A stretch of 12,697 nt of DNA from Bacteroidota bacterium (GTDB taxonomy: Bacteria; Bacteroidota; Bacteroidia; Chitinophagales; Chitinophagaceae), in the NCBI GenBank assembly GCA_023423015.1, contig JAFAGE010000226.1:1-12697 (forward strand), given 5' to 3'. Within the stretch, counting starts at the first letter, position 1. Each line of letters opens with the position of its first letter. The notes under the pieces were generated by a model that saw only the letters and a list, made by a program, of their open reading frames with translations, was not told the DNA's origin and made no database searches. Of this stretch, positions 6,958 to 12,697 are shown piece by piece. The position numbers and the translations under genes were made by a program.

Positions 6958-7774
6958 TGTAAGTTCGAGGTGCAGCAGAGTCACCACCGAAGCTTATAGT
7001 ACTTCCTTTGCATCAGCCATCCGGCTACTGCACAGTGATCTTCGTCAGCCGATTCATAATATCTACGGCTTCGTCCGGTTTGCCGACGAGATCGTAGATA
7101 CTTTTCACGATTACGACAAGGAAGCATTGTTGCAACGTTTCAAACAACAAACGTTCGAAGCATTGCACGAAGGGATCAGTCTTAATCCCATATTGAATAG
7201 CTTCCAGCAAACGGTGAACCACTACCATATCGATCATAAGCTGATTGAGGCTTTCTTTCACAGCATGGAGATGGACCTGCACAAAACGGTTTACGACTGC
7301 CGGGGTTATCAGGAATATATTTATGGTAGCGCCGAAGTAGTAGGGTTGATGTGTCTGCAGGTGTTCTGCGAAGGAAATAAAGATGTATATGCCAGCCTCG
7401 AACCTTATGCAAGATCGCTGGGTGCAGCTTTTCAGAAGGTAAACTTTCTGCGCGACCTCAATGCCGATTTCACAACTTTGTCGCGCACGTATTTTCCAGG
7501 CCTGAATATGGACCGCTTTGATGAGGAAGTAAAAAAGAGCATTGAACAGGATATTTCTGAAGATTTTATTAAAGCGTACGAGGGAATAGTAATGCTGCCT
7601 TATAAAGCAAGGTTTGGCGTGTACGTGGCGTACAAATATTATCTTTCTTTGTTTAACAGAATAAAACGCACAAGGCCGGCAAACATCATGCGTCAGAGAA
7701 TCCGAGTTCCGAACTATCAGAAGGTGATGATCATTGCCCGTGCAGGTGTAAAGAATCAATTAAAAATGATCTGA
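6935..7774 (+). CDS. crtB: Phytoene synthase
   Basis: CrtB condenses two geranylgeranyl diphosphate molecules into 15-cis-phytoene, the first committed carotenoid step. The 279-aa protein has the squalene/phytoene synthase signature: YSTSF near the N-terminus (21-25), the first Asp-rich motif DEIVD at 51-55 within GFVRFADEIVD, and the second, DLNAD, at 174-178 within NFLRDLNADF. Both bind the Mg-diphosphate of the substrates. The ATG at 6935 lies inside the end of crtI (23-nt overlap), and the LFHSVS beginning matches the short leader of Bacteroidota CrtB proteins, which supports that start. The stop is separated from idi by a single base. Confidence 0.96.
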   Translation: MGINLFHSVSSRCSRVTTEAYSTSFASAIRLLHSDLRQPIHNIYGFVRFADEIVDTFHDYDKEALLQRFKQQTFEALHEGISLNPILNSFQQTVNHYHIDHKLIEAFFHSMEMDLHKTVYDCRGYQEYIYGSAEVVGLMCLQVFCEGNKDVYASLEPYARSLGAAFQKVNFLRDLNADFTTLSRTYFPGLNMDRFDEEVKKSIEQDISEDFIKAYEGIVMLPYKARFGVYVAYKYYLSLFNRIKRTRPANIMRQRIRVPNYQKVMIIARAGVKNQLKMI

Positions 7775-7775
7775 C

Positions 7776-8306
7776 ATGACGATGCAGGAAGTGATATTGG
7801 TGAATGAATCGGACCAGGCTATTGGTAGCATGGAAAAGATGGAGGCTCACCGTAAGGCACTTTTGCATCGCGCATTCAGCGTTTTTATTTTCAATTCCAA
7901 AGGGGAGATGTTACTGCAACAACGTGCGGATTCGAAATACCATAGCGCAGGCTTGTGGACAAATGCATGTTGCAGTCATCCCGCACCCGGTGAAGAAATT
8001 TTATCGTCTGCCCAAAAACGTCTCCGGGAAGAACTTGGCTTTTCTGTTGACCTTGAGCCGGCATTCAGTTTTACCTACCGTTCCGAGTTTTCTAATGGTC
8101 TTACCGAGCACGAATTCGACCATGTGTTTATCGGAACATATAACGGCTCGGTGCAACCGAATCCTGATGAAGTTAAAGACTATGCTTACAGGAATCTGAA
8201 CGATATTTCTGCACTGGCAGAGTCAGACCCTGACCAATTTACATCGTGGTTTCTGATTGCTTTTCCACGGTTGAAAAAATGGATGGAAAAAAGAAATTCA
8301 AATTAA
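7776..8306 (+). CDS. idi: Isopentenyl-diphosphate delta-isomerase, type I (Nudix)
   Basis: Idi interconverts IPP and DMAPP, balancing the C5 units used to build GGPP. The 176-aa protein is a type I enzyme. WTNACCSHP carries the catalytic Cys66 (aligned with the Cys of E. coli TNSVCGHP), and TEHEFDHVF supplies the metal-binding and catalytic Glu111/Glu113. The Nudix-like helix GEEILSSAQKRLREELGF spans 72-89. It starts at ATG 7776, one base after crtB; an in-frame ATG at 7782 is possible. Being within the crt operon suggests that precursor supply is co-induced with pigment synthesis. The adjacent Cys65-Cys66 pair is a small peculiarity; position 66 is the expected nucleophile. Confidence 0.96.
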   Translation: MTMQEVILVNESDQAIGSMEKMEAHRKALLHRAFSVFIFNSKGEMLLQQRADSKYHSAGLWTNACCSHPAPGEEILSSAQKRLREELGFSVDLEPAFSFTYRSEFSNGLTEHEFDHVFIGTYNGSVQPNPDEVKDYAYRNLNDISALAESDPDQFTSWFLIAFPRLKKWMEKRNSN

Positions 8307-8312
8307 AGTATT

Positions 8313-8828
8313 ATGCATTGGTTATTATACGCGGCGATTGTTATGGGTGTGTTCCTGGTGATGGAGGGAATAACCTGGCTTACCCATAAATATGTTATGC
8401 ACGGTTTTCTATGGAACCTGCATCGGGATCACCACCAGGGATCAGAAGGGTTTTTTGAAAAGAACGATGCATTTTTCGTGATTTTCGCAATACCCAGCTT
8501 TCTTTGCATTTTGTTTGGTACACTCGAAAAGATGTATTGGCTTCAGGCAATTGGTTTTGGGATTATGGCTTATGGCTTCGCTTATTTCCTGGTGCACGAT
8601 GTGATCATTCACCAGCGATTTAAATGGTTTACGCGAAGCAACAACACATATGTGCGTTCTATCCGATGGGCGCATAAGATGCATCACCGCCACATCAACA
8701 AAGAACATGGTGAATCGTTCGGCATGCTGTGGGTTGCAAAAAAGTATAGAGAAAAAGTAAAAAACGATAAACTTCGATTACGACAGGCCCGCGAATCTGT
8801 TGTAGTGCAGCCGGATGAAACAGTATGA
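8313..8828 (+). CDS. crtZ: Beta-carotene hydroxylase (membrane di-iron)
   Basis: CrtZ hydroxylates both beta-ionone rings at C3, converting beta-carotene via beta-cryptoxanthin to zeaxanthin in the cytoplasmic membrane. The 171-aa protein has the four histidine clusters of the fatty-acid-hydroxylase-like di-iron family: HKYVMH (25-30), HRDHH (37-41), HDVIIH (95-100) and HKMHHRH (121-127). Hydrophobic segments at about 3-23, 53-71 and 76-94 would form the membrane part. It begins 6 nt after idi and its end overlaps crtY by 14 nt. The polar tail of about 35 residues after the last His box is lysine- and arginine-rich and presumably cytoplasmic. Confidence 0.95.
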   Translation: MHWLLYAAIVMGVFLVMEGITWLTHKYVMHGFLWNLHRDHHQGSEGFFEKNDAFFVIFAIPSFLCILFGTLEKMYWLQAIGFGIMAYGFAYFLVHDVIIHQRFKWFTRSNNTYVRSIRWAHKMHHRHINKEHGESFGMLWVAKKYREKVKNDKLRLRQARESVVVQPDETV

Positions 8829-9987
8829 TTACATTATCGCCGGCGCAGGAGCTTCAGGTCTCAGCCTGGTTGTTCACCTTATACAAAGCGGCAGATTCAG
8901 CAATGCGAAAATTTTAATCGTCGACAAACAGCCAAAAACAGACAACGATCGAACCTGGTGTTTCTGGGATAGTTCTCCTGGTCTTTTTGAAAGCATTGTG
9001 TCGAACACCTGGAATGAATTAGAGCTCTTCACCGATTCAGGAAATACAATCCGCCAGTCCATTTTTCCCTATAGTTATAAGATGATCAGAAGTGCAGACT
9101 TCTACCACTATTGCTTCGATCTGATCGGAAAAAGCAAAAATGTTGATGTACTATACGGCGAAATAACAAAAGTAAAATCGGGCCCCGACTTCGCCAGTAT
9201 AATTGTGGACGGCAACGAATACGTGGCAAGATATGTGTTCAACAGCATTCCATACAGGCAACCGCAGCCTGCTGCCGGAGTGTATGTACTGAAACAACAT
9301 TTCCGTGGCTGGTTTGTCTCTTCTGCGAATGATGTTTTTGATGAACGTGTTCCTACTCTCATGGACTTCAGAACAGATCAACATCACGGAACCAGCTTCT
9401 ATTACGTGATGCCATTCAGCAGGAGAGAGGCACTCGTTGAATACACGATATTCAGCGAAGAGTTGATACCTGATGAAAAATACGACCAGGCATTGGTTGA
9501 ATATTTTGAGAACGTGTTGCATTTAAACACTGCCGATTACAAAATCGAATCGGTTGAGAACGGAGTAATTCCGATGACTAATTACCGGTTTCCGATATCC
9601 GACCGCAACATCATTAATATCGGTACAGCAGGTGGGCTAACAAAAGCTTCTACCGGGTACACATTCCGGTTTATCCAGAAACACTGTGCAGTAATCATTA
9701 AAAGGCTGATACAACAACAACATCCGGCTGTTGACATGCATTCTGCACGACATCGTTTTTACGACAGCGTGCTGCTGAATATACTTGCTTCGCGGAGAAT
9801 GGATGGTGCCTCAATATTTTCGCGGCTATTTAATACCAACCCGATGCAGCAGGTGTTTAAGTTTCTCGACAATGAAACTTCTATTGCGGAAGAATTGCGC
9901 CTGATCAGCAAACTTCCCACTTTTGTTTTCTCCCGTGCAGCCATTAGTCACGGCGCAAAAAAAATCTTCAAAGCCGTAAGGCCCTGA
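8815..9987 (+). CDS. crtY: Lycopene beta-cyclase
   Basis: CrtY cyclises both ends of lycopene to give beta-carotene. The 390-aa length fits bacterial CrtY. The N-terminus has the FAD/NAD fold YDYIIAGAGASGLSLV (GxGxxG at 10-15). NDRTWCFWD (44-52) is a hallmark of this family. ALVEYTIFSEELI (206-218) contains Glu209 in the place of the catalytic acid of the FLEET-like motif. GTAGGLTKASTGYTF is the conserved C-terminal flavin-side block. The start at ATG 8815 overlaps crtZ by 14 nt. The stop at 9985-9987 sits at the base of the terminator stem, so it is the last gene of the operon. Confidence 0.95.
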   Translation: MKQYDYIIAGAGASGLSLVVHLIQSGRFSNAKILIVDKQPKTDNDRTWCFWDSSPGLFESIVSNTWNELELFTDSGNTIRQSIFPYSYKMIRSADFYHYCFDLIGKSKNVDVLYGEITKVKSGPDFASIIVDGNEYVARYVFNSIPYRQPQPAAGVYVLKQHFRGWFVSSANDVFDERVPTLMDFRTDQHHGTSFYYVMPFSRREALVEYTIFSEELIPDEKYDQALVEYFENVLHLNTADYKIESVENGVIPMTNYRFPISDRNIINIGTAGGLTKASTGYTFRFIQKHCAVIIKRLIQQQHPAVDMHSARHRFYDSVLLNILASRRMDGASIFSRLFNTNPMQQVFKFLDNETSIAEELRLISKLPTFVFSRAAISHGAKKIFKAVRP

Positions 9988-9997
9988 AGATTTTTTA
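9957..9997. terminator. Strong bidirectional intrinsic terminator between convergent operons
   Basis: AAAAAATCTTCA at 9959-9970 pairs perfectly over 12 bp with TGAAGATTTTTT at 9985-9996. The enclosed bases add a GCC/GGC helix (9973-9975 with 9980-9982) capped by a GTAA tetraloop of GNRA type. Six T follow the GC-containing stem on the plus strand and eight T (complement of 9957-9964) on the minus strand, so it can stop both crtY transcription and the opposing unit ending at 10016. The right arm starts exactly at the crtY TGA. Confidence 0.85.
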
Positions 9998-10015
9998 ACA
10001 ACATTAATGGTGCAA

Positions 10016-10372
10016 TCACATTCCCCGGTTACCCATATTTGAGTCCGAAGATCTGTCGGAAGAACGAGAAGATCTTCCTTTGTCCTGATCCCTATCCATA
10101 TCCAGATCCTGGTCGCTGGAGATGTCCTGGTCCATATCAGATGAGCTGGATTTGTCTCTACCCTGAGAGCCTCTTCCACCTTGCTGACCGGACTGACCAC
10201 CTTGCTGTCCAGATTGACCCCACTGGTCTCCTTGTTGTTGTCCGGATTGCTGGTTTCCCATGTTTGATCTTTGGCTTTCCGAACGTTCCATGTCTGACCT
10301 TTCAGAACCCTGGTTGCCTGATTGTTGATTCTTCTGATCACGACCACCCTGGTTTTGCATGTTGTCTGCCAT
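10016..10372 (-). CDS. Low-complexity hydrophilic Gln/Ser/Gly/Asp-rich protein of unknown function
   Basis: A 118-aa protein with no recognised domain. Counting residues gives 23 Gln, 23 Ser, 19 Gly, 16 Asp and 11 Arg. There is no Cys, Phe, Tyr, Pro, Thr, Val or His, and only one Trp, one Leu and one Ile, so it should be intrinsically disordered and soluble. The middle (about 44-71) is built from GQSGQQG-like repeats. Residues 79-97 have Asp at nearly every second position (DLDMDRDQD), and the last 20 residues are Arg/Ser-rich. The ATG at 10372 is preferred, since the 19 residues added by ATG 10429 differ in composition and the A-rich leader suits Bacteroidota. The composition resembles hydrophilin or stress-protein types, but that is only a resemblance. 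Coding status rests on the open frame and its periodic repeats, and the shared terminator downstream supports it. Confidence 0.62.
   Translation of the reverse strand: MADNMQNQGGRDQKNQQSGNQGSERSDMERSESQRSNMGNQQSGQQQGDQWGQSGQQGGQSGQQGGRGSQGRDKSSSSDMDQDISSDQDLDMDRDQDKGRSSRSSDRSSDSNMGNRGM
10176..10217 (-). repeat. Two-copy 21-bp tandem repeat inside the low-complexity gene
   Basis: Units at 10176-10196 and 10197-10217 match at 18 of 21 positions. Each encodes the heptapeptide GQSGQQG on the minus strand, apart from frame phase. The differences are base substitutions that leave the peptide unchanged, which suggests selection on the protein. The length is exactly seven codons, so copy-number change would keep the frame. 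Confidence 0.85.
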
Positions 10373-10494
10373 AACGATGTTTTTTGTTATTATGGAATTG
10401 GTTGACCCTTCATTCGTTAAAAATTCCATGCCCCGTTATATACCCAGCATACACCATCGCGCCCTCATTGGGCACTGTAGAACGAATTCACCAG
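10373..10494 (-). promoter_or_regulatory. 122-bp leader between the outer-membrane gene and the low-complexity gene
   Basis: This gap separates the stop of the outer-membrane protein gene from the preferred start of the small gene. It must hold either a promoter for the small gene or an untranslated linker if both share a transcript. I see no clear TAnnTTTG promoter and no terminator. The GCCC/GGGC hairpin at 10461-10473 lacks a U-run. An in-frame ATG at 10429 lies within it. Confidence 0.3.
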
Positions 10495-12697
10495 CTAGAA
10501 TGGATATCCGATAGCAAGGTTAAAGATGAGGTTATCACGCCTCCATTCAGGATTGCCAAACGATATTTCGTCAATTACCCAACGGTCTTCTTCCGGAAGC
10601 CATGGTTTGCGTATTGGGAACGCGAGATCGAGCCTTAGCACGAGAATCGAAATATCTACCCTCACACCAAGGCCGGTACCTATACCAAGTTCCTTAATAA
10701 AATCGCTGGAGAACTTCGCCCCGGGCTTGTAGATGTTCTCGTTGTACAACCATATATTACCTGCATCGACGAATGCAGCTCCATAAACGGGTTTAAATAT
10801 CTTAAACCTGAGTTCTGTGTTAAGCTCCAGCTTTAGATCTCCCGATTGATCAGGTATAAAGCTACCCTGGTTATTCCCATAAGCATCGAATGTTCCCGGA
10901 CCAAGCGAGCGGCTTCGGAATGCCCTGATACTGTTGTTGCCTCCCGAAAAGAATTGTTTAATATAGGGAAGCTCGCGTGAGTTGCCGTAAGGAAAACCGA
11001 CTCCAACATCTACCCTCGAGGCCCACACTGCTTCGTTCCCCAACTGCCTGTAGTAGCGGAAGTCTGTTTCAAGTTTCAGGAATTGCGAAAAAGCTTTACC
11101 AAACAAACGTGCAGTATCACCGCTTTTTATGACGTTGCGTTTGACAAGACCCGCAATGTTTCCAGACACGTCCACGAGTCCGTTGAAGTAGAATCCATTT
11201 CTTGGAACACGAGCGCGCGTCATTTCATTCAGCAGATAATTATAGTTCGCGCCCAGGATAAACTGCGTGTCCACTACCTTCTGCAGGTTAGGATCAATTC
11301 TCAACCGTTCACGATATTCATCTGTAATGGCAATAGGTTGCACATACTGCACGCTTATCGGGTAGAACGTGTGTTCCTTCTGGTTACTTTCCTTCCAGAT
11401 GTATCCGTAAGCACCGCGGAAAGAATTAAGCGTATACAACTGGCGCCTGTTGAGGATATCGTACCCAAGTTGGATATTAGTCCTGGGCACAAAACCTCCC
11501 GGCGGATTTACATTTATAAAAGGAATTACAAACCGGGGTATTGCGAGGTTGAACTCGGCGCCTGCGCGATAAGTATTATATCCTTTGAAAGATCCGCTAG
11601 TTTGAACTTCCGCACCGCCCGTTACGTTGATGTTCATTATTTCGCCACCACGAAAAGTGTTGCGGTTTGTGAATCCAATCGTTAGCTGCGTACCCACCAG
11701 GTTGTTTGATTTGGTGTTTCCACCCACTTCAATACGAAGCGCTTTCTTGTTTAATGGAGTCAGATAGTAGTACGCATTCAGTGTTGTATCTCCAATTCTT
11801 TCAAAGCGGTTTCTTACAAACTTGAAGATGCCGAGGTTGATTAAACGTTGCAGTGTAGCATTATGTTCCCGCCGGTTGTAAATGTCGCCCCTCTTAAACT
11901 GCATTGCCTGCTCAAACAGTTTCGGTTTGTAATATTTGGATGAGTCTACAACATAATAGCCTTTGAAAAGTTCTCCATATTTCCTGCTTGTGTCGGCTGC
12001 AGATCCGTTGATGTCGAACGTAGGATATATCACAACGTCCTTAATTCTGTAAACATCCCTCGCTTCTTTTGGTGTTTCCTTCTTGGTGTTTACATAAACG
12101 TTCATCCGGTTGTTGCCGATGGTTGAATCGACATCGACAATGAGATAATCGGGGCTGAAATAATAAAATCCCCTGTTTTTTAAACGGTCGTCTATGCGCG
12201 TACGTTCTGCCTTCACTACTTCAAGGTTAAACGGATCACCTTTTTTCAACAACGAGCGGCGGCTGATTCTTCTGATTTCCCGTTGCAGTCTTGTACTGTC
12301 TTCCTGGAAGCTGACTTCGTTGATGATGTATTCAGGTCCGGGTGTTGTGGTATAAATTACTTTTGCGCGTTTATTCCTGATTTCTGGTTCACCGGTTACA
12401 GAAGCGCGGAAGTAACTGGTATTTTCCAGGTTGTTTGCGAGCACACGGCTGTTCCGTTCGATATTTACATCGCTGAATAACACAGGGGGCTCGCCCATAT
12501 TCTTAAGGAGCCTGCGAATCGAAAATTTTCTTTTCGGTTCTCCGCCGATGTTCCACAACCACAACTTCGGACGAAGGCCAAGTATGCTGGCGTTCGGTTT
12601 CGGTCGTGTGAGGGCCACTAATTCCTTTCTTAATGCCTTCTTTTTACCTTTTTTCATTCCGGGTGCATCAATCTTCACTTCTGCACCTGTGTACAGC
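10495..12697 (-). CDS. TamL/BamA-like outer-membrane assembly protein (Omp85 family), 5' end outside window
   Basis: Omp85-family protein with periplasmic POTRA repeats and a C-terminal beta-barrel, expected to help insert or assemble proteins in the outer membrane. The frame stays open to the window edge (LYTGAEVKI precedes the GTG at 12678), so the start and signal or lipobox lie beyond. Seen here: a GEPPVLFSDVNIERNSRVLANNL segment, then about three POTRA-like units ending in YVNTK and YYYLTP. A barrel of alternating strands follows, with NSIRAFRSRSLGPGTF (IRAF about 584-587 from that GTG) in the place of the lid-loop (V/I)RGF motif, and a terminal aromatic strand ending in GYPF, a beta-signal. 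The LYTG opening suits the Bacteroidota lipoprotein TamL, partner of TamB. No tamB follows it downstream. BamA itself is less likely. Confidence 0.87.
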   Translation of the reverse strand, partial: LYTGAEVKIDAPGMKKGKKKALRKELVALTRPKPNASILGLRPKLWLWNIGGEPKRKFSIRRLLKNMGEPPVLFSDVNIERNSRVLANNLENTSYFRASVTGEPEIRNKRAKVIYTTTPGPEYIINEVSFQEDSTRLQREIRRISRRSLLKKGDPFNLEVVKAERTRIDDRLKNRGFYYFSPDYLIVDVDSTIGNNRMNVYVNTKKETPKEARDVYRIKDVVIYPTFDINGSAADTSRKYGELFKGYYVVDSSKYYKPKLFEQAMQFKRGDIYNRREHNATLQRLINLGIFKFVRNRFERIGDTTLNAYYYLTPLNKKALRIEVGGNTKSNNLVGTQLTIGFTNRNTFRGGEIMNINVTGGAEVQTSGSFKGYNTYRAGAEFNLAIPRFVIPFINVNPPGGFVPRTNIQLGYDILNRRQLYTLNSFRGAYGYIWKESNQKEHTFYPISVQYVQPIAITDEYRERLRIDPNLQKVVDTQFILGANYNYLLNEMTRARVPRNGFYFNGLVDVSGNIAGLVKRNVIKSGDTARLFGKAFSQFLKLETDFRYYRQLGNEAVWASRVDVGVGFPYGNSRELPYIKQFFSGGNNSIRAFRSRSLGPGTFDAYGNNQGSFIPDQSGDLKLELNTELRFKIFKPVYGAAFVDAGNIWLYNENIYKPGAKFSSDFIKELGIGTGLGVRVDISILVLRLDLAFPIRKPWLPEEDRWVIDEISFGNPEWRRDNLIFNLAIGYPF

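Noticed and set aside
7025..7759. 244-aa open frame on the minus strand
   Set aside because: It is fully antisense to crtB, which has both Asp-rich motifs and operon context; the antisense product shows no recognisable domain.
9826..10347. 173-aa minus-strand frame overlapping the low-complexity gene and crtY
   Set aside because: It runs through the terminator and into the crtY coding region and reads the repeat region in a different frame; the 118-aa frame gives the regular repeat and alternating-Asp pattern and ends before the terminator.
10039..10374. 111-aa plus-strand frame rich in Pro and Tyr across the low-complexity gene
   Set aside because: Its periodicity is the complement of the 21-bp repeats; there is no upstream start context and it would begin just past a strong terminator.
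10373..10429. ATG at 10429 as start of the low-complexity protein
   Set aside because: The extra 19 residues contain Phe, Leu, Ile, Val and Thr unlike the rest of the protein, and look like translated leader sequence.
10461..10473. GCCC-TCATT-GGGC hairpin downstream of the outer-membrane gene
   Set aside because: Only a 4-bp stem and no U-run on the minus strand, so it is not supported as a terminator.
11083..11685. 200-aa plus-strand frame
   Set aside because: Antisense to the barrel-coding part of the Omp85 gene; no domain is recognisable.

Overview
The window reads as chromosomal DNA of a Bacteroidota bacterium, most likely a member of Chitinophagaceae or a close relative. This rests on family-level resemblance of the proteins (Bacteroidota-style CrtB and CrtY, a TamL/BamA-like outer-membrane protein, an AdoB12-type MerR regulator), mid-range GC, A-rich leaders with few Shine-Dalgarno sites and tightly packed operons. 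No rRNA or other taxonomic marker is present, so the family assignment is inference.

Region 1 (1-3902, plus strand) is the end of a surface-polysaccharide operon. It holds the C-terminal end of a GT-B glycosyltransferase, a GT2 glycosyltransferase, gmd and fcl (GDP-mannose to GDP-L-fucose), and a CpsB/YwqE-type PHP phosphatase that would act on a polysaccharide co-polymerase kinase. The first three genes overlap by 4 nt (ATGA) and fcl follows gmd by 3 nt, so they are probably translationally coupled. The expected product is a fucose-containing exopolysaccharide or capsule.

Region 2 (3952-9987, plus strand) is a carotenoid regulon. It begins with a MerR-type regulator that carries the W-x9-EH and E-x-H-x-x-G signatures of adenosylcobalamin photoreceptors (CarH/LitR). 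A 124-bp intergenic region with four TAAACA/TGTTTA sites follows, then an ECF sigma factor. Downstream is a packed biosynthetic run: crtI (TTG start), crtB, idi, crtZ, crtY. Together these enzymes would take IPP/DMAPP and GGPP through phytoene, lycopene and beta-carotene to zeaxanthin. No GGPP synthase (crtE) or ketolase (crtW) is in the window. The layout suggests light-responsive control: the B12 repressor gates the sigma factor, and the sigma factor drives or amplifies the crt genes.

Region 3 (9959-9996) is a strong hairpin that overlaps the crtY stop codon and has U-runs on both strands, so it looks like a shared terminator for the convergent transcription units.

Region 4 (10016-12697, minus strand) contains a short, extremely hydrophilic Gln/Ser/Gly/Asp-rich protein of unknown function with an alternating-Asp tail. 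Upstream of it on the same strand is a large TamL/BamA-like outer-membrane protein whose N-terminus lies beyond the window. No tRNA, rRNA, CRISPR array, insertion sequence or phage gene was seen, and no gene-free gap exceeds about 125 bp.
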